A stretch of DNA of 64,000 nt from Bog-473 sp963719485 (GTDB taxonomy: Bacteria; Actinomycetota; Acidimicrobiia; Acidimicrobiales; RAAP-2). The stretch is taken from contig OY970387.1 in the NCBI GenBank assembly GCA_963719485.1, positions 496,001 to 560,000 on the forward strand, read 5' to 3'. Below the pieces are notes generated by a model. That model made no database searches, was not told the origin of the DNA, and was given only the letters and a program-made list of their open reading frames with translations. The position numbers were made by a program, and so were the translations under genes. Of this stretch, positions 62,490-64,000 are shown piece by piece (the stretch's first letter is position 1; the number at the start of each line of letters is the position of its first letter).

Positions 62490-62935
62490 ACGACCTCGTG
62501 CACGTCGATGCGCACAAGCGACTGGTCGCGCCGTCCCGTGGAGACGGCGATCAGCTGGTTGAGCCAGCCGAGCCGCGGCGCCGGCGTCGAGAGGCGCACC
62601 AGCGTCCGGAAGTAATACTCGTCGGGGTCCACGCGGTCGCCCCGGGCCAGCCGTTCTGCGACCGAAGCCGTCGCCCGGCGCAGCCCCTGCGAGACAACCT
62701 CGATCGCTTCGTCCCTGTCCGTCAGGAGCGCGTAGTGCGCATCGATCTCGAGCGTCCCGTCGGGTCGGACCGTCTGCCAATCGACGCCACCCAGGAGAAT
62801 CGATCCGGCGAGCCCGTCCCGCCCCTCGAATCTCCCGCCGTCGAAGGCGACGAACCGGCGTCCGCCCCCGAGATCGACCAGAGGGAGCACATCGACGTAG
62901 ATCGACATGAGTTCACGCAGTTCGACCGGCCGCAT
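62486..62935 (-). CDS. DUF3237 domain protein
   Basis: A 149-residue beta-barrel-type protein of the DUF3237 (UPF0311) family: VDLGGGRRFVAFDGGRFEGR, GSILLGGVDWQTVRPDGTLE, and DEYYFRTLVRLSTPAPRLGW. Function unknown; homologues sit in aromatic and terpenoid catabolic clusters. GAGGAGGG lies about ten bases before the ATG at 62935, and the stop overlaps the FAD monooxygenase start, so they are co-translated. Confidence 0.85.
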   Translation of the reverse strand: MRPVELRELMSIYVDVLPLVDLGGGRRFVAFDGGRFEGRDGLAGSILLGGVDWQTVRPDGTLEIDAHYALLTDRDEAIEVVSQGLRRATASVAERLARGDRVDPDEYYFRTLVRLSTPAPRLGWLNQLIAVSTGRRDQSLVRIDVHEVV

Positions 62936-62988
62936 GGTTGTCGAACCCTCCTCGTCCCGTGGTCCGGCGATGGTAACAGGGGAGGCTG

Positions 62989-63441
62989 TCAGCGCTGCCC
63001 AGAAGTCCAGTACTGCTCGAGTCCCGCGACGAGGTCGCGGCTGACGAGCTCGATCCGTGGTCCACTCGCACTTCGGTGATATGCCCACACCGCGGTCCCA
63101 TCGGGACGGACGCCGGTCGCCTCGGCGGCGTAACCCCGGGACGTCAAGCGCACGGCATCTGCGGCAACGTCGTCGGACCAGTAGCCAAGGTGGTGAATGC
63201 CCGATCCCGGTGCCGGCGTCCACAGTGACCCGGGGATGCTCTGGATCACCTCCACCCTGGGCGTGGTCATGGAATAGGTGAAGACGAGGTCGAGTGTCGT
63301 CTCGCCTTCGGGAAGGACGACAGGCGTGCTGACGGAGATGGTCGGACACCAGTCGTGGCCGAACAGGTCGGAGAGATCGTCCAGGGCCGCGGCGAAGTCG
63401 TCGACGACGATGCCGACGTGGAAGTGGTCGGCGGCCTTCAT
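62989..63441 (-). CDS. VOC (glyoxalase/extradiol dioxygenase-like) protein
   Basis: A 150-residue vicinal-oxygen-chelate protein with two beta-alpha modules: MKAADHFHVGIVVDDFAAAL carries the first metal-ligand His, and SGIHHLGYWSDDVAADAVRL the second. Single-domain length fits an epimerase, lyase or dimeric dioxygenase. The ATG overlaps the alcohol dehydrogenase stop (ATGA). The specific reaction cannot be read; ring cleavage or rearrangement of the hydroxylated product is possible. Confidence 0.87.
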   Translation of the reverse strand: MKAADHFHVGIVVDDFAAALDDLSDLFGHDWCPTISVSTPVVLPEGETTLDLVFTYSMTTPRVEVIQSIPGSLWTPAPGSGIHHLGYWSDDVAADAVRLTSRGYAAEATGVRPDGTAVWAYHRSASGPRIELVSRDLVAGLEQYWTSGQR

Positions 63442-64000
63442 GACGGCTCGATGACCACGCGGACGGCACCGCCGGCCCGGTCGGACGCGACCCTGAACGC
63501 CTCGGCGGCGTCCTCGATGGGGAAGCGGTGCGTGATCAGTGTGCGAGCGATCTCGGGGTCCTCGGCCAGCATGGCCGCCGCGTCCTCCATCTCCCGACCG
63601 TCGTCGTGGGCGCAATAGCCGAGCGAGGGGATGACCCGGGCCTCCTTGCGGAAGAGCGGCATCCAGTCCAGCTGGACCGGTCCGAAGTGCACGCCGAGGA
63701 CGACGACCGTCCCGCCGGGCGCAACCAGCTCGCCGCAACGGGCCAGGCTCGCTTCGGTCCCGGCCGCCTCCACGACGACGTCGTACAGCCCTTCGGGATC
63801 CACACGAGCCCCCAGGCGCTCGCCGGCTTCCTTCTGATAGGGGTGGCGGGCCTCGAGCGCGACGTCCGCTCCGCCGAGTCGGCGAGCTCCGGACACCGCG
63901 AGCAAACCGAGGGCACCCGCACCCACCACCGCGACCCGTGTGGCCGGTCCGGTGTCGGCCAGACGGAGCGCGTGCCACGACACCGCAGCCGGCTCCACGA
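63438..64000 (-). CDS. zinc-type alcohol dehydrogenase (MDR), 5'-partial
   Basis: The C-terminal 187 residues of a medium-chain alcohol dehydrogenase: EPAAVSWHAL, the coenzyme fold VVGAGALGLLAVSGAR, and VVEAAGTEASLARCGELVAPGG. The N-terminal catalytic domain with zinc ligands lies beyond the right window edge. NAD(P)-dependent oxidation of an alcohol is expected. It is the first visible gene of the overlapping leftward set with VOC, DUF3237 and FAD monooxygenase. Confidence 0.88.
   Translation of the reverse strand, partial: VEPAAVSWHALRLADTGPATRVAVVGAGALGLLAVSGARRLGGADVALEARHPYQKEAGERLGARVDPEGLYDVVVEAAGTEASLARCGELVAPGGTVVVLGVHFGPVQLDWMPLFRKEARVIPSLGYCAHDDGREMEDAAAMLAEDPEIARTLITHRFPIEDAAEAFRVASDRAGGAVRVVIEPS

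Noticed and set aside
1..64000. CRISPR arrays, tRNA or rRNA genes, phage genes, transposons
   Set aside because: No regularly spaced direct repeats, cloverleaf-like sequences, rRNA-like stretches, or integrase/transposase/capsid proteins were recognised on either strand.

Overview
The window is very GC-rich, gene-dense DNA that looks actinobacterial. The signs are many GTG starts, a DUF222/13E12-type HNH nuclease, numerous TetR repressors, LLM (F420/FMN-type) oxidoreductases, and CaiB and acyl-CoA dehydrogenase paralogues. An uncultured member of the Actinomycetota, possibly Acidimicrobiia, is my best guess; this is inference from gene content. I see no rRNA, tRNA, CRISPR array, insertion sequence or phage gene. 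No gene-free stretch exceeds about 270 bases.

Almost everything is catabolic and built around CoA thioesters. From left to right: a DUF35-thiolase fusion and a TetR gene (1-2.4 kb); an HNH nuclease (2.4-3.6 kb); a leftward operon of aldehyde dehydrogenase, P450, amidohydrolase, two acyl-CoA dehydrogenases and a hydrolase-fold protein (11.0 to 3.6 kb). It is followed by a divergent thioesterase and then an 11-kb leftward operon (23.0 to 12.1 kb). That operon encodes a GH3 glycosidase, a Liv-type binding protein, an MFS-ATPase fusion, a permease-permease-ATPase fusion, an SDR and an HSL-type esterase.

At 23.3-31.2 kb lie two TetR genes, an enoyl-CoA hydratase, and an ACAD11/LvaC-like dehydrogenase coupled to an APH-type kinase. 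A quinone oxidoreductase, a CoA transferase and an SDR follow. Two promoters here share an operator-like palindrome. At 31.2-36.7 kb are DoxX, an odd amidohydrolase, a TauD-type dioxygenase, an SDR, an LLM oxidoreductase and another TetR. At 37-42.2 kb a rightward operon carries a SnoaL-like protein, an acyl-CoA dehydrogenase pair, an aldehyde dehydrogenase and a ferredoxin-type reductase. Facing it (47.5 to 42.2 kb) are an LLM monooxygenase, a CoA transferase, a CoA lyase, a Rieske oxygenase and a small coupled protein.

At 47.5-56.8 kb there are a GntR gene, a hydratase, another acyl-CoA dehydrogenase pair, two AMP-forming acyl-CoA ligases, a further dehydrogenase and a CoA transferase. At 56.9-61.2 kb a rightward set encodes a P450 (paralogue of the first), a hydratase, a DapB-like reductase, a flavin reductase and a CMD-family protein. 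The right end (64 to 61.2 kb) is a tightly overlapping leftward set: alcohol dehydrogenase (cut by the window), VOC, DUF3237 and FAD monooxygenase.

Together these genes suggest uptake, deglycosylation or de-esterification, P450/aldehyde dehydrogenase oxidation of a methyl or alcohol to an acid, CoA activation, and repeated beta-oxidation of one or more bulky substrates (steroid-, terpenoid- or cycloalkane-like). The actual substrate cannot be read from the sequence.

A caveat for every user: several stretches (about 7.1-8.2, 29.3-31.2 and 44.2-56.4 kb) are full of one-base indels. These break conserved proteins without other decay, and look like assembly errors rather than pseudogenes. For those genes I give the span of the reconstructed gene.
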